NCBI GenBank assembly: GCA_027257055.1 | Contig: JAPVLO010000232.1 | Location: forward strand, 372,001-436,000 | DNA from: Cephalopachus bancanus | Lineage: Eukaryota > Chordata > Mammalia > Primates > Tarsiidae | Length of the DNA stretch: 64,000 bases | Direction of reading: 5' to 3' | Part shown: in pieces, positions 48,601 through 55,708 of the stretch | Layout of the letters: each line of letters opens with the position of its first letter | Numbering within the stretch: position 1 is the first letter of the stretch | Notes under the pieces: generated by a model | Told to the model about the DNA's origin: nothing | The model's database searches: none | Seen by the model: the letters and a program-made list of their open reading frames with translations, nothing else | Program-made: the position numbers and the translations under genes

Positions 48601-48977
48601 TCACACAAGTAACGGTCTTCTTTTTATCCTCCAAAAATAATGTTCTGCGGCCAAATTCCGCCCGTGGTGCGGAATCCAGAGCACCCCGAGGGGAGGATCG
48701 AAGCCGGCCACGCTCAGTGACCCCCGTGTCTTCCAGACCCCTAGAGGCCACACCCCGCCCGCCACCCCGTTCCAGGCCGTGTTCTCGAGCCCTCTCCATC
48801 TCCCAGCGCCAGAATTGACTCGTGAACTTACGCGTCCACGCCTCCCTCTTCCGGGGCAATCCCCTCATCTATCAGCTGCCGGATTTTCTGGGGGGTCCCT
48901 TCTGGGGAACGAACGGCCGCACCCCAATTCTTTTCAACTCCGGCGGCAAACGCCTGCCCCTCACTGGGCGCCGCCAT
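25726..48977 (-). CDS. ZC3HC1: ZC3HC1 (NIPA), complete ten-exon coding region
   Basis: The product is the nuclear-interacting partner of ALK. From family knowledge it was described as an F-box-like SCF subunit acting on nuclear cyclin B1 and later as a nuclear-basket protein that binds TPR. Ten exons join in phase as 48832-48977, 46714-46825, 41473-41624, 40269-40352, 34587-34714, 31821-31975, 30556-30799, 29714-29926, 29078-29284 and 25726-25794. They give 502 codons plus stop when one extra base in exon 3 is removed, exactly the human length. The first zinc module has C117, C120, H152 and C156; the second has C272, C275, H425 and C429. A basic stretch (RRAKRAR) follows a Ser395-Pro site. 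Ser354, Ser359 and Ser395 fall on the residue numbers known as human phosphosites. The last residue is Ala where human has Cys. Intron 2 is AT-AC; all others are GT-AG. Identification is by close agreement with the remembered human protein. Confidence 0.97.
26078..26361 (-). mobile_element. Alu dimer in ZC3HC1 intron 9
   Basis: Starts T-run CCTGAAGCCTCACTC; ends GAGACCCCGTGCTTGACC. Confidence 0.88.
26369..26661 (-). mobile_element. Alu dimer, young type, ZC3HC1 intron 9
   Basis: Starts after TCATC with a T run; ends GAGCCACCGAGCCCGGCCC. Confidence 0.9.
26668..26961 (-). mobile_element. Alu dimer, 5 bp-deletion subfamily, ZC3HC1 intron 9
   Basis: Has GGTCTCGCTGCCCAGG (five bases missing) and CCCAAAGGCGCGGGATTAC. 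Confidence 0.92.
26962..27811. other. ZC3HC1 intron 9, repeat-poor part
   Basis: No coding sequence or repeat recognised. Confidence 0.4.
27812..28108 (-). mobile_element. Alu dimer, ZC3HC1 intron 9
   Basis: Flanked by imperfect AAGGAGTCTT / GAGGAGTCTT. Confidence 0.88.
28109..29077. other. ZC3HC1 intron 9, repeat-poor part next to exon 9
   Basis: Nothing recognised. Confidence 0.4.
29078..29284 (-). CDS. ZC3HC1: ZC3HC1 exon 9 (residues 412-480)
   Basis: It encodes [20 protein letters not shown] and supplies H425 and C429 of the second zinc module. It then runs [17 protein letters not shown] to VDTDPM. The last stretch is less like human, where I recall PAETDSM. Donor GTGAGA, phase 0. Confidence 0.95.
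29714..29926 (-). CDS. ZC3HC1: ZC3HC1 exon 8 (residues 341-411), regulatory Ser/Thr-Pro region
   Basis: It encodes [20 protein letters not shown] and [18 protein letters not shown], and further on the basic stretch RRAKRARL followed by a serine run. Ser354, Ser359 and Ser395 are all present and the last two are Ser-Pro. Arg363 (codon CGG at 29858-29860) corresponds to the site of the human coronary-disease variant R363H. Exon length 213 nt, phase 0 at both ends. Confidence 0.96.
30018..30273 (-). mobile_element. Alu, partly deleted, ZC3HC1 intron 7
   Basis: Flanked by GAAAACTAAT on both sides; part of the left arm and the linker is missing. Confidence 0.85.
30556..30799 (-). CDS. ZC3HC1: ZC3HC1 exon 7 (residues 259-340)
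   Basis: It opens the second zinc module with TCPQCMRK (C272, C275), continues [19 protein letters not shown], and ends FSPGLEQ in phase 0 at GTATGG. The exon is 244 nt, and with the two bases from exon 6 it gives 82 codons. Confidence 0.96.
31100..31328 (-). mobile_element. Alu, internally deleted, ZC3HC1 intron 6
   Basis: Runs from TTTTGAGTCAGAGTCTCAC; the linker side of the right arm is missing before TATTTTTTTAAAATAGAG. Confidence 0.83.
31330..31820. other. ZC3HC1 intron 6, repeat-poor part
   Basis: TGAGCTCTGATTCTGGTTTC near 31632 hints at a degraded MIR; otherwise nothing. Confidence 0.35.
31821..31975 (-). CDS. ZC3HC1: ZC3HC1 exon 6 (residues 208-259)
   Basis: It encodes [20 protein letters not shown], then [19 protein letters not shown], and ends CGWAC plus two bases at GTGAGT. 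The acceptor is TTGTAG. Differences from human are minor, for example MTK for TIK. Confidence 0.96.
32310..32420 (-). mobile_element. Old Alu/FLAM-type monomer, ZC3HC1 intron 5
   Basis: CCCAGGCTGGTCTTGAACTTG and CTGCCTTGGTCATCCAAGTAG remain. Confidence 0.55.
32491..32795 (+). mobile_element. Alu dimer, young type, ZC3HC1 intron 5
   Basis: Starts GGCCAGGCGCGGTGGCTCAG; ends GAGACTCCAACTC plus A-rich tail. Confidence 0.92.
32888..33172 (+). mobile_element. Alu dimer, ZC3HC1 intron 5
   Basis: Flanked by AAAATAGGCATTCA on both sides. The right end is shortened to TGGGCCACCGACTC. Confidence 0.92.
33184..33490 (+). mobile_element. Alu dimer, ZC3HC1 intron 5
   Basis: Uses the right TSD of the previous Alu as its target: AATAGGCATT recurs after its tail. 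The linker is a 22-base A run. Confidence 0.9.
33840..34125 (-). mobile_element. Alu dimer, older type, ZC3HC1 intron 5
   Basis: Preceded by (TTTG/TTTA)n at about 33820-33850. Confidence 0.87.
34304..34577 (+). mobile_element. Alu at the ZC3HC1 exon 5 splice donor, antisense to the gene
   Basis: TSD AAAACTCACCA at 34293-34303 and 34578-34588. The right copy is the exon 5 donor itself: reversed it reads TGGTGAGTTTT, the last two exon bases plus the start of the intron. The Alu poly-A therefore abuts the donor. Confidence 0.95.
34587..34714 (-). CDS. ZC3HC1: ZC3HC1 exon 5 (residues 165-207)
   Basis: It encodes [18 protein letters not shown], then [20 protein letters not shown], and ends DLKTM in phase 0. 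The donor GTGAGTTTTG runs straight into the poly-T of an antisense Alu. The donor sequence occurs again at the far side of that Alu as part of its 11 bp TSD. Confidence 0.96.
34777..35381 (+). mobile_element. Older Alu split by a younger Alu (34913-35207)
   Basis: Left arm 34777-34912 and right arm 35208-35381 with (AAAAC)n tail surround a young copy of the 5 bp-deletion subfamily (CGCCTGGGCAGTGAGACC and CCGCGCCTTTGGG), inserted in the A-linker. Confidence 0.92.
35900..36153 (+). mobile_element. 5'-truncated Alu, ZC3HC1 intron 4
   Basis: Starts inside the left arm at GGTGGGAGGATCGC. Confidence 0.85.
36160..36458 (+). mobile_element. Possible old LINE 3' region
   Basis: GGGTGGTAGATACAGAGATT followed by an A/T-rich segment with TATACTTGAAATATGTC resembles an L1M 3' end. 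Weak. Confidence 0.35.
36475..36642 (+). mobile_element. Unidentified ~160 bp retroposon with internal AATAAA, copy B
   Basis: Flanked by the 14 bp TAAAAAGATAAAAA at 36461-36474 and again from 36643. It shares CCATGTTTCCTGGCTTTGG, CCTTGGGGAGATGAATCT and AAATAAACTATATTTTCC with copy A. Different TSDs show two independent insertions. It lies in ZC3HC1 intron 4, antisense to the gene. Confidence 0.6.
36733..36890 (+). mobile_element. Alu right arm
   Basis: Starts AAGTAGCTGGTCACGCCTG, ends GAGACTCCAACTC and A14. Confidence 0.85.
36988..37157 (+). mobile_element. Alu right arm
   Basis: Starts TTAGCCATACATTGTAGC; ends GAGACGCTGACTC. Confidence 0.82.
37427..37697 (+). mobile_element. Alu dimer, ZC3HC1 intron 4
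   Basis: Flanked by AAAGTGTTTGATATG on both sides. Confidence 0.93.
37775..37960 (+). mobile_element. Alu, truncated at both ends
   Basis: Starts GTTTGAAACCAGCCTGAGC and breaks off after GAGCATGCAACT into A12. Confidence 0.8.
38220..38508 (+). mobile_element. Alu dimer, young type
   Basis: Flanked by AAAGTGACTTCCAGG on both sides. Confidence 0.93.
38950..39250 (-). mobile_element. Alu dimer, young type
   Basis: Flanked by GACATTCTGTTTCTT on both sides. Confidence 0.93.
39251..39939. other. ZC3HC1 intron 4, repeat-poor part
   Basis: Nothing recognised. Confidence 0.4.
39940..40110 (+). mobile_element. MIR SINE
   Basis: GGTTTGGAATCAGATAAAACC, TTTGACTCTCAGTTGTTCACC and AACTGGGTTCATAATATCTACC follow the MIR consensus in order. 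In ZC3HC1 intron 4. Confidence 0.6.
40269..40352 (-). CDS. ZC3HC1: ZC3HC1 exon 4 (residues 137-165)
   Basis: It encodes [20 protein letters not shown] followed by FWPDSPSP and completes the first zinc module with H152 and C156 (H-x3-C). It enters after TTTCAG and leaves in phase 1 at GTATGT. Confidence 0.96.
40530..40652 (+). mobile_element. Alu right-arm or 7SL monomer, old
   Basis: Starts CAGGGTGTGGTGGTGCATGC, like 7SL RNA. Confidence 0.7.
40928..41226 (+). mobile_element. Alu dimer with (AAAT)n tail
   Basis: Lies in ZC3HC1 intron 3. Confidence 0.88.
41306..41352 (+). repeat. Purine-only tract, GGA/GGGGGA-rich
   Basis: A run of only A and G with several G5-G6 blocks about 115 bp past the ZC3HC1 exon 3 donor (the opposite strand, which is transcribed, is pyrimidine-only). 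May form a triplex or quadruplex. Confidence 0.75.
41473..41624 (-). CDS. ZC3HC1: ZC3HC1 exon 3 (residues 87-137), with +1 in a C7 tract
   Basis: It encodes SLKWAGKP, then [18 protein letters not shown], then the first half of the zinc site (KCSSC, C117 and C120), and ends DFDR plus one base of Tyr137 at GTAAGT. The exon is 152 nt, but phase continuity from exon 2 to exon 4 needs 151. The extra base lies in a run of seven C (plus strand G7 at 41597-41603), between Lys93-Pro94 and Glu96. As written, translation would stop about 20 codons later. The rest of the gene is intact, so an assembly or sequencing error is more likely than a dead gene. Confidence 0.94.
41650..42347. other. ZC3HC1 intron 2, repeat-poor part
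   Basis: AT-rich, nothing recognised. Confidence 0.4.
42348..42648 (+). mobile_element. Alu dimer, 5 bp-deletion subfamily
   Basis: Flanked by GAAAAACATTTCA on both sides. Carries CCGCGCCTTTGGG and CTGGGCAGTGAGACC. Confidence 0.94.
42656..42927 (+). mobile_element. Alu dimer, older type
   Basis: Right arm shortened at CAGCAGGTGACTCCC; (GAAA)n tail. Confidence 0.85.
42928..43644. other. ZC3HC1 intron 2, GC-richer island at 43180-43520
   Basis: An isolated GC-rich segment with several CpGs inside an AT-rich intron; no gene recognised. Confidence 0.4.
43645..44675 (+). mobile_element. L1 3' region (L1M-type)
   Basis: The block ends ACTTCCAAATAGCTCAGG, then TGTAATCTTTCTGTAAATCT and TTTTAAAATAAAATT, a common 3' end of old L1 copies. 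Upstream CAATGTCAATTTCCTGACTT fits the same consensus. Left boundary uncertain. Lies in ZC3HC1 intron 2. Confidence 0.6.
44676..45310. other. ZC3HC1 intron 2, repeat-poor part
   Basis: Nothing recognised. Confidence 0.4.
45311..45620 (+). mobile_element. Alu dimer followed by a (CA)n tract
   Basis: Ends GAGACTCCAACTC, then an A-rich tail that leads into the dinucleotide repeat at 45647. Confidence 0.9.
45647..45695 (+). repeat. (AC)n microsatellite, about 24 units
   Basis: Uninterrupted AC repeat close behind the A-rich tail of the Alu at 45311; a probable tail-derived microsatellite. Confidence 0.95.
45765..46260 (+). mobile_element. MLT1-type MaLR LTR fragment
   Basis: The 3' part reads GAGAGACCCTGAGCCAGAGG, TTGCTGTTTTAAGCCACTAA, GTTTTAGGGCAATTTGTTA and CAACAATAGATAATACA, which is the MLT1 end. 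An old endogenous-retrovirus-like LTR with no coding part. In ZC3HC1 intron 2. Confidence 0.85.
46290..46490 (+). mobile_element. MIR SINE
   Basis: CTGGGTCTGCCATTTGGTAA, TCTTGGGCAAATCACACAGC and TTTTCTGTAAAATGAATGC are the MIR core and 3' region. In ZC3HC1 intron 2, close to exon 2. Confidence 0.7.
46714..46825 (-). CDS. ZC3HC1: ZC3HC1 exon 2 (residues 49-86)
   Basis: It follows the acceptor CTTCTATAG and encodes [18 protein letters not shown], then ends VETFS. It ends in phase 0 at ATATCCTTTT instead of a GT donor. That is the U12-type AT-AC donor, see the intron entry. The region is Ser/Pro-rich and probably disordered. Confidence 0.96.
46941..47252 (+). mobile_element. Alu dimer with (AAT)n tail
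   Basis: (AAT)n at about 47221-47250, ten units. In ZC3HC1 intron 1. Confidence 0.9.
47253..48225. other. ZC3HC1 intron 1, AT-rich
   Basis: 47,280-47,470 has weak L2-like phrasing; otherwise nothing. Confidence 0.35.
48226..48498 (-). mobile_element. Alu, left arm shortened, ZC3HC1 intron 1
   Basis: Jumps from GTAGAAACAAAGTCTCGAAC to the unique left-arm end. Confidence 0.83.
48832..48977 (-). CDS. ZC3HC1: ZC3HC1 exon 1 (coding part, residues 1-49)
   Basis: The ATG lies in the context CCAAGATGGCGGCG, and the peptide starts [18 protein letters not shown], differing from human at a few positions. The exon ends in phase 2 at a GTAAGT donor (48826-48831). It sits inside a CpG-rich block. This start is chosen because it matches the family N-terminus and because the exon phases then close over the whole gene. 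Confidence 0.97.
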
Positions 48978-48982
48978 CTTGG
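48970..48982 (-). promoter_or_regulatory. YY1-type motif over the ZC3HC1 start codon
   Basis: On the minus strand the start codon is embedded in CAAGATGGCGGCG, which matches the AAGATGGCGGC form of the YY1 site often found just downstream of TATA-less promoters. Motif match by eye only. Confidence 0.6.
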
Positions 48983-49424
48983 TCCGCTGCCGAGTTGCTT
49001 CCCCAGGGTTTGAAGGCTCGGGAACTTCCGTTCTGGGCGGTGAAGATCCGCCTCTGGAGTCAGCCTCCAGGTGGCAGGAGCCTAACCGCAGAGCCCGCGA
49101 CTCCGGCTCATCTTAGAGTCCAGCCGCGGGGTCCATGACTCCTGTTCATCTTAGAATCTTAGAACTAGGGCTTAAGGAGGGCTGTGCTGTTGAGGACAAT
49201 CTGGATTAATCGTTCCCTTTAGGAACTAGCATATTAGGTTCATCTCTCCAAATTCAGCAGGGGTAGGGGACCCAATTTAGTCTCCAAGTAATTAACTCAT
49301 AGGGCTCTCCCAAGCGACGTCTTTTTACAAGGGACTCTCATTTGAGAGCTCATAATTTAGAATCCGTCTTAGATACCGTCTTAAGGGTGGATTTAGAAGT
49401 CTGCAGCATTTGACACTACTGAAC

Positions 49425-49495
49425 ACTCCTTCCTTTATCCAACAAATATTTATTGAAAGTGTCCTACTCCAAGAGCCTTGGCCAGCTCAGCGGAA
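49425..49495 (+). mobile_element. L2 LINE 3' end fragment
   Basis: CCAACAAATATTTATTGAAAG is the hallmark of the L2 3' end; little else is preserved. Confidence 0.4.
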
Positions 49496-49586
49496 GTCCC
49501 ATGCGTTGTCCAGTTCCTCCTCTGAACACCGTCTGTAACCAAATCTACATTATACAGATCAGAAGGGGTTTGTTTGACTTATTTTC

Positions 49587-49869
49587 TTTTTTTTTTGAGT
49601 TGGAGTCTCACTCTTTCGCCCAGACTGGAGTGCAGTGGCCGCTCCCGGCCACCGCAGCCTCGCCTGCTGGGCTCCGGCGATCCTTCCGCCTCAACCTTCC
49701 GAGTAGCCGGAATTACAGGCATGCGCTACCACGCCCGGCTGAGTTTTTGGTTTATTGTAGAGATGAGGTCTTGCTGTCCAGGCAGGTCTTGAACCCGCGG
49801 GCTCAGGCAAACCACTCACCTCAGCCTCCAAAGGCGCGGGATTACAGGCTGAGCCACCGAGCCCGGCTT
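49587..49869 (-). mobile_element. Alu dimer, 5 bp-deletion subfamily
   Basis: Flanked by GTTTGACTTATTTTC / GTTTGATTTATTTTC. Has CTTGCTGTCCAGG and AAAGGCGCGGGATTAC. Confidence 0.93.
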
Positions 49870-50082
49870 GTTTGATTTATTTTCCTTGCTCCTTGTCCTT
49901 TTCTTCCTCCGTGCATGAATGCTTGCACACAGTTATTTCAGTAGAGGGTGGTAAAAAAAAGGTCCCTTTTTATTAAAGATACATCTTGAAGTATTAGTGG
50001 GTGAACTAGTATGATGTTCGGGATTTGCTTTGAAATTCTCCAGAAAAAGAAAGCATGGAGGAATGGATGAAAAGGATTGCAA

Positions 50083-50363
50083 AACTTTTTTTTTTTCGAA
50101 TTGGAGTCTCACTCCGTCGCCCAGGCACGCTCACGGCCACCCCAGCATTGATCTGCCAGGCTCCAGAGATCCTTCCGTCTCAGTCTTCCAAGTAGCCGGA
50201 ACTATAGGCGTGCATTACCATGCCCAGCTAATTTTTGATTGATTGTAGAAATGAGGTCTCGCCAAATTGCCCAAGCTGGTCTCGAACTCCTGGGCTCAGG
50301 CAAACCCTCACCTTGGCCTCCCAAAGTGCTGGGATTACAGGCTTGAGCCACCATGCCAGGCCA
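50083..50363 (-). mobile_element. Alu dimer
   Basis: Flanked by imperfect GCAAAACTTTTT / ACAAAACGTTTTT. Lacks CTGGAGTGCAGTGG after GCCCAGGC. Confidence 0.88.
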
Positions 50364-50783
50364 CAAAACGTTTTTAACTGTTGGATTTGGATGACAGATT
50401 CGTGGGGTTCCTTCTATCATTCTCTCTAGTATTAAATATGTTTGACAATGTCATCATAAAGAACAAAATAAATAAGCTAAGAAAAGTACATTTTCTTGAA
50501 TATTCTCTCAATGTCCTTGAGCCTCTCTTCTTTAATGGTACTCACTTGGTAAAACCTCAGTCACAGTTGAATTCCGTTCCCTCCCACTGTGCCCCAGGCC
50601 CGTGTAGCTAAGCATGGCAAAGAAAATCTATGTCCTTGACCTCAAGAGCACCTTAATTCTGTCCAGTAATCACGCTGCCTTTCTCTGGCCTGTTTCTCCT
50701 CCCACTGTCACAGACAACTATTTTATACTTTTCAAACACCTTCAGCACCTCCACCTATCCAGCTTCCCTTTCATTCTATCTTT

Positions 50784-51122
50784 TGTTTGTTTGTTGCCAT
50801 CTGACTCTGCTGCCCAGGCTGGAGTGCAGTGGCACCATCACAGCTCATCACAGCCCACAGTCTCCAATTTCTGGACTCAAGTGAACCTCCTGCCTCAGCC
50901 CCCCACGTAGCTGGGACTGCAGGCATGTGCCATCAGGCCTGTTTAATGTTTTTTATTTTATTTTTATTTTTTTGTAGACGTGAGGTCTCACTATGTTGTC
51001 CAGGCTGATCTCAAACTCTTGGGCTGGAGTGATCCTCCTGCCTCGGCCTCCCAAGGTGCTGGGATTACAGACCGTCTCTATTGTGTATGTGGTTTTTAAT
51101 GGAAGCCACTGTGTCTGGTCAA
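50784..51122 (-). mobile_element. Alu dimer with ~30 nt foreign insertion near its 5' end
   Basis: GGGATTACAG is followed by about 30 non-Alu bases (51071-51101) before AAGCCACTGTGTCTGG. Confidence 0.85.
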
Positions 51123-51175
51123 ATATCTTTTTAAAAATTGAATGACTGCATCTGTACTGAACATGTACAGACATT

Positions 51176-51466
51176 TTTTTTTCCTGAATCGGACTCTTAT
51201 TCTTTCACCCAGGCTGGAGTGCAGTGACACTCTCAAGACCGCTACAGCCTTGACCTGCTGGACTCAGGTGATCCTTCTGCCTCAGCCTTCCAAGCCGCTG
51301 GAAACCCAGGTGCGTGCCACCATGCCTGGCTAATTTTTAAATTTATTGTGAAGATGAGGTCTCGCCAAGTTGCCCAGTCTAGTCTCAAACCCTTGGACTC
51401 AGGCAATCCTCTCACCTTGGTCTTCCAAAGTGCTGGGCTTACAGGTGTGAACCACCGGGCCCGCCA
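51176..51466 (-). mobile_element. Alu dimer
   Basis: Flanked by imperfect ACAGACATTTTT / ACAGACTTTTT. Confidence 0.88.
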
Positions 51467-51493
51467 CAGACTTTTTTTTTCTTGTCTTTATTC

Positions 51494-51690
51494 TCTAAAC
51501 AATACAGTATAAAAACTATTTACATAGCATTTACATCACATTAGGAATTATTAGTAATCTAGAGATGATTTAAAGTTCACAGGAGGACGTGCTTAGGTCA
51601 TATGCAAATACTACACCAATATATATCAGAGGCTTGCACATCCATGGATGTTGGTATCCGAGGGGGGTCCTGTAACTAATTATCTTGATA
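51494..51690 (+). mobile_element. Tigger-type (pogo) DNA transposon fragment
   Basis: CTATTTACATAGCATTTACA, then TAATCTAGAGATGATTTAAAG, later GGTATCCGAGGGGGGTCCTG, closely follow a non-autonomous Tigger/MER2-like consensus as I remember it. The 5' part is missing. Exact subfamily not assignable by eye. Confidence 0.65.
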
Positions 51691-51974
51691 TATAGATATT
51701 TATTATGTATATCATATATGTATATTTGTGTGTGTGTGATTTTTTTTCTATAATTCCCTAGTGTCTGGCACATAGATATTCAGAAGACATCAATTTTAAG
51801 ACATGAATTTAAAATATTTCCCAAATTTCCAGTTTTCCGATGGTCTCTTGGCAAGTGTGATGTAAAGAGTGTTGGAGTCAGAGATGGCCCACCATCTTCT
51901 TCCCATCACTAGCCATGTGGCTTTGGGATCAAAAAACCCTCTGGTCATGAGAGTTAATGAGACAATGTATATAC

Positions 51975-52800
51975 AAGAGGAAACCCAAAAAACCCGGATT
52001 TGTTTATTAAAAATTGTGTATTGGCTGGGTTCAGTGGCTCACCCGTAATCCCTTTGTGAGGCTGAGGTGAGTGGATTGCCTGAGCCCACGGGTTTGAGAC
52101 CAGCCTGGGCAACTTGGTGAGACCTTGTCTCCATAATAAATAAAAAAATTTAGCTGGGCATTGTAGTGCGCGCCTATAGTTCCAGCTACTTGGAAGGTTG
52201 AGGCATAAGGATCGCTGGTACCCAACATGTCAACGCTGGGGTGGCCTTGAGGGTGCCACTGCACTCCAGCCTGGGCAACGGAGTGAGACTCTAACTTAAA
52301 AAAAAAATCGTGTATTTATTCTTACATATTTAGACTTCAGTCACCTTCAAATCTTATTCATTTGATGCAATACACCTGTTGAGATGCTTTTTCCACTGCT
52401 CAAAATGGTTTTTGAACTTGTCTATTTCAGTGCCTTTTAGTGCTTCTGCCATTTTTGTTTTGCCTCTTCCACATCGGCAAAACTTTTCCCTTGGAGGACT
52501 TTTTTCATCCAGGGAAACAAAAACAAGTTGCTTGGGGAGAGATCGGGTGAATAGGGAGGGTGAGGCATGGGGGTCCTGCCATTTTCGGTCAAAAATTGCG
52601 GAATACTCAGCGACAGTGTGGGCAGGTGCATTCATTCATCACCCATCATGAAATGGGCAAACCAGTTGAAGGAATCTCCCAAAAAAACTTCACCGAAGTG
52701 AAAACAGCCTCTCACAACCCTGGCTGGTACACTGATGCCGATGGGTTCCTAGAGCACTTACTTACTGGGGGAAGGCTATACTAGAGGCCTACCCTCCAAA
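51975..52800 (-). mobile_element. Mariner-family DNA transposon fossil, copy 2, split by an Alu
   Basis: On the minus strand between about 52800 and 52310 a frame reads HPPYSPDLSPSNLFLFPWMK, then FADVEEAKQKW and FEQWKKHLNRCIASNE. HPPYSPDLSP carries the third catalytic Asp of the mariner triad. The frame is broken upstream and downstream. An Alu (52023-52305) with TSD AAAATTGTGTATT / AAAATCGTGTATT splits off the 3' terminal part (51975-52022). Copies 1 and 2 align over most of their length with many differences, so both are old. Confidence 0.78.
52023..52305 (+). mobile_element. Alu dimer inside mariner copy 2
   Basis: TSD AAAATTGTGTATT / AAAATCGTGTATT, both halves being mariner sequence. Confidence 0.93.
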
Positions 52801-53562
52801 AGAGAGGGGTCCCCCCCTCGTAAGCATGGGTGGTGCATGGTAAATTCCTGGTAAGTGCTAGTTTCTTTCCAGCATCTCAGCATAGGTGGTGGAGGGACAG
52901 ACGCCTCACTCCGTCCTCTTTCAGGAATGAAGAGCTGGTCTCCCCAACCGCTGGGGGTGATGGAGGAAGCACGTGGCTGTCAGTTCCTTTGAGAGTTACT
53001 TGACAGGAGGGAACCATTTCTCCTGGAGTTGACCCCCCCCTCCCAGGACCTCCTGCATCCTCTAGCCCAACTTGGGACAGTGCTGAAGATGTCTCCCTCT
53101 GCCGTCCAAGCTGGTCCGGAACTCCTGGGCTCAAGCAACCCTCCCACCCTGGCCTCCCAAAGTCCTGAGGTCGCAGGCATGAGCCGCTGCGCTTGACCCG
53201 TCTAGCTTTAGAGTCCAGTCTCTTCCCTGGCTCCGTCCTGCTTCCTTCCAGTCCTTTCCATGGTGTTGCGCCTAAAAACCTCCCTCAGGGTCTGCTTACC
53301 CATTTTGTTTGTCCCAGGGAAGAGGACAGCTGGGATGACAGCGCCAGCTGTCGCCTGGTCTCTGTTGTGTGTGGTTTTTAATGTGAGAACATCAACCATT
53401 TAAGCTGATGAGCTTTATATGCTCTCCGGGACCTTGCCTCCTAGGAATGCTACATGCATACTGTATTTGCTAGCATAATTTCATGAGGTAGAAAAATGTG
53501 CCCAAAACAAAATTTGTATCTTTACTTGACATTCAATTTAGATAAGACGTGGCATTTAATAG
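52801..53562. other. Intergenic stretch right of mariner copy 2
   Basis: Apart from the old monomer at 53080-53200 nothing is recognised. 53358-53383 matches an insertion in the Alu at 51 kb. Confidence 0.4.
53080..53200 (-). mobile_element. Alu left monomer, old
   Basis: From AAGATGTCTCCCTCTGCCG to GAGCCGCTGCGCTTGACC. Confidence 0.7.
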
Positions 53563-53855
53563 GTTTTTTTTTTTTTTTGAGTTGGAGTCTCACTCTGTCG
53601 CCCAGACTGGAGTGCAAGTGGCCGCTCCCGGCCACCGCAGCCTCGACCTGCTGGGCTCCGGTGATCCTTCCGCCTCAGCCTTCCGAGTAGCTGGAAGTAC
53701 AGGTGTGCGCTACCACACCCAGCTAGTTTTTGATTTATTGTAGAGATGAGGTCTCGCCGAGTTGCCCAGGCAGGTCTCGAACCCTCGGGCTCAGGCAATT
53801 TACTCGCCTCAGCCTCTCAAGGTGCAGGATTACAGGCTGAGCCACCGAGCTCGGC
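53563..53855 (-). mobile_element. Alu dimer, young type
   Basis: Flanked by ATTTAATAGGTTTTT on both sides. Confidence 0.93.
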
Positions 53856-53915
53856 TATTTAATAGGTTTTTAAGTGGGCACACATTTATCAAATACTTTC
53901 ATTTCTTTCTTTCTT

Positions 53916-54211
53916 TTTTTTTTTTTTTTTGAGTTGGAGTCACACTCTGTCGTCCAGACTGGAGTGCAGTGGCACGCTCACGGCCACCGCAGCCTTGACC
54001 TGCTGGGCTCAGGTGTTCCTTTCACCTCAGCCTTCCAAGCAGCTGAAACTATAGGCACGCGCTACCACGCCCGGCTAATTTTTTGATTTATTGTGGAAAC
54101 GAGGTCTTGCCAAGTTCCCCAGGCTGCTCTTGAACCTGTGATCTCAGGCAATAGCCTCACCTTGGCCTCCAAAAGTGCTGGAATTACAGGCTTGAGCCAC
54201 CGCACCTGGCC
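53916..54211 (-). mobile_element. Alu dimer
   Basis: Flanked by ACTTTCATTTCTT on both sides. Confidence 0.93.
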
Positions 54212-54353
54212 AACACTTTCATTTCTTATAAGCTCCTTGTTACTGATGCAGAGCTCACATAACATGAAATTCACTCTTTAAACTGTATGTCAGTTGCTTT
54301 TTAGTATATTCACAGATATATGCACCTATCACCTCTATCGAATTCCCAGAACA

Positions 54354-54649
54354 TTTTTTTTTTTTTTTTTGAGTTGGAGTCTCACCCCGTCGCCCAGACT
54401 GGAGTGCAGTGGCCGCTCCTGGTCACCGCAGCCTCGACCTGCTGGGTTCCGGCGATCCTTCCGCCTCAGCCTTCCAAGTAGCTGGAACTACAGGCGTGCG
54501 CTACCACGCCCAGCTAATTTTTGATTTATTGTAGAGATGACGTCTCGCCAAGTTGCCCAGGCGGGTCTCGAACCCGCGGGCTCAGGCAATCCACTCACCT
54601 CAGCCTCCCAAAGGCATGGGATTATAGGCTGAGCCACCGAGCCTGGCTC
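54354..54649 (-). mobile_element. Alu dimer, young type, inside L1
   Basis: Flanked by CCAGAACATTTTT on both sides. Confidence 0.94.
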
Positions 54650-54792
54650 CAGAACATTTTTATGACTCCACCAAAAAAGAAATTCTGTACCTAATAGCAC
54701 CTCCCATTTCTTCCTCCCCTCAGTCCCTGAAACCACTAATCTCCTTTCGATCACTCTGGATTTGCCTACCCTGGACATTTAATATAAATGAA

Positions 54793-55112
<320 letters not shown>

Positions 55113-55430
55113 TCATATAACATGTATGTTTTTGTGTCTGGCTTCTTCCACTTATCAGAATGTTTTCAAGGTTCACCTATGTTATAGTATGTGCTATGCT
55201 TCCTTCTTTTGTGTGACTGAACAGTATTCCATTGGATAGATGCGCATATCATATTTTATCAATTAATTCACTGATGAACACTTCAGTTGTTTACACTTTT
55301 GGCTCTGATGAACAATGCTGCTATGAATATTTATGTAGAGGTTTTTATGTGGGCATATGTTTTCAGTTCCCTTAGGCATATAAAAAGGAGTAAAATTTCT
55401 GGATCATATGAGAATTCTATATTTAACTTT

Positions 55431-55708
55431 TTTTTGAGTTGGAGTCTCACTCTGTCACCCAGACTGGAGTGCAGTGGCTGCTCCCGGCCACCGCAGCCTC
55501 GACCTGCTGGGCTCCGGCGATCCTTCCGCCTCAGCCTTCCAAGTAGCTGAATTACAGGCATGTGCTACCATGCCCGGCAGATTTTTTGATTTATTGTAGA
55601 GATGAGGTCTCGCTGCCCAGGCGGGTCTCGAACCCGCGGGCTCAGGCAATCCACTCACCTCAGCCTCCCAAAGGCGCAGGATTACAGGCTGAGCCACCGA
55701 GCCCGGTT
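55431..55708 (-). mobile_element. Alu dimer, 5 bp-deletion subfamily, inside L1
   Basis: Flanked by TATATTTAAC on both sides. Has GTCTCGCTGCCCAGG and CCAAAGGCGCAGG. Confidence 0.94.

Larger units (their letters stand above)
48640..49130 (-). promoter_or_regulatory. ZC3HC1: ZC3HC1 CpG-rich promoter and first-exon region
   Basis: CpG density rises clearly over this interval, which spans exon 1 and about 150 bp upstream of the ATG. There is no TATA box. A GGAA-containing ETS-like site lies near 49,021-49,030 (plus strand ACTTCCG). Confidence 0.75.
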
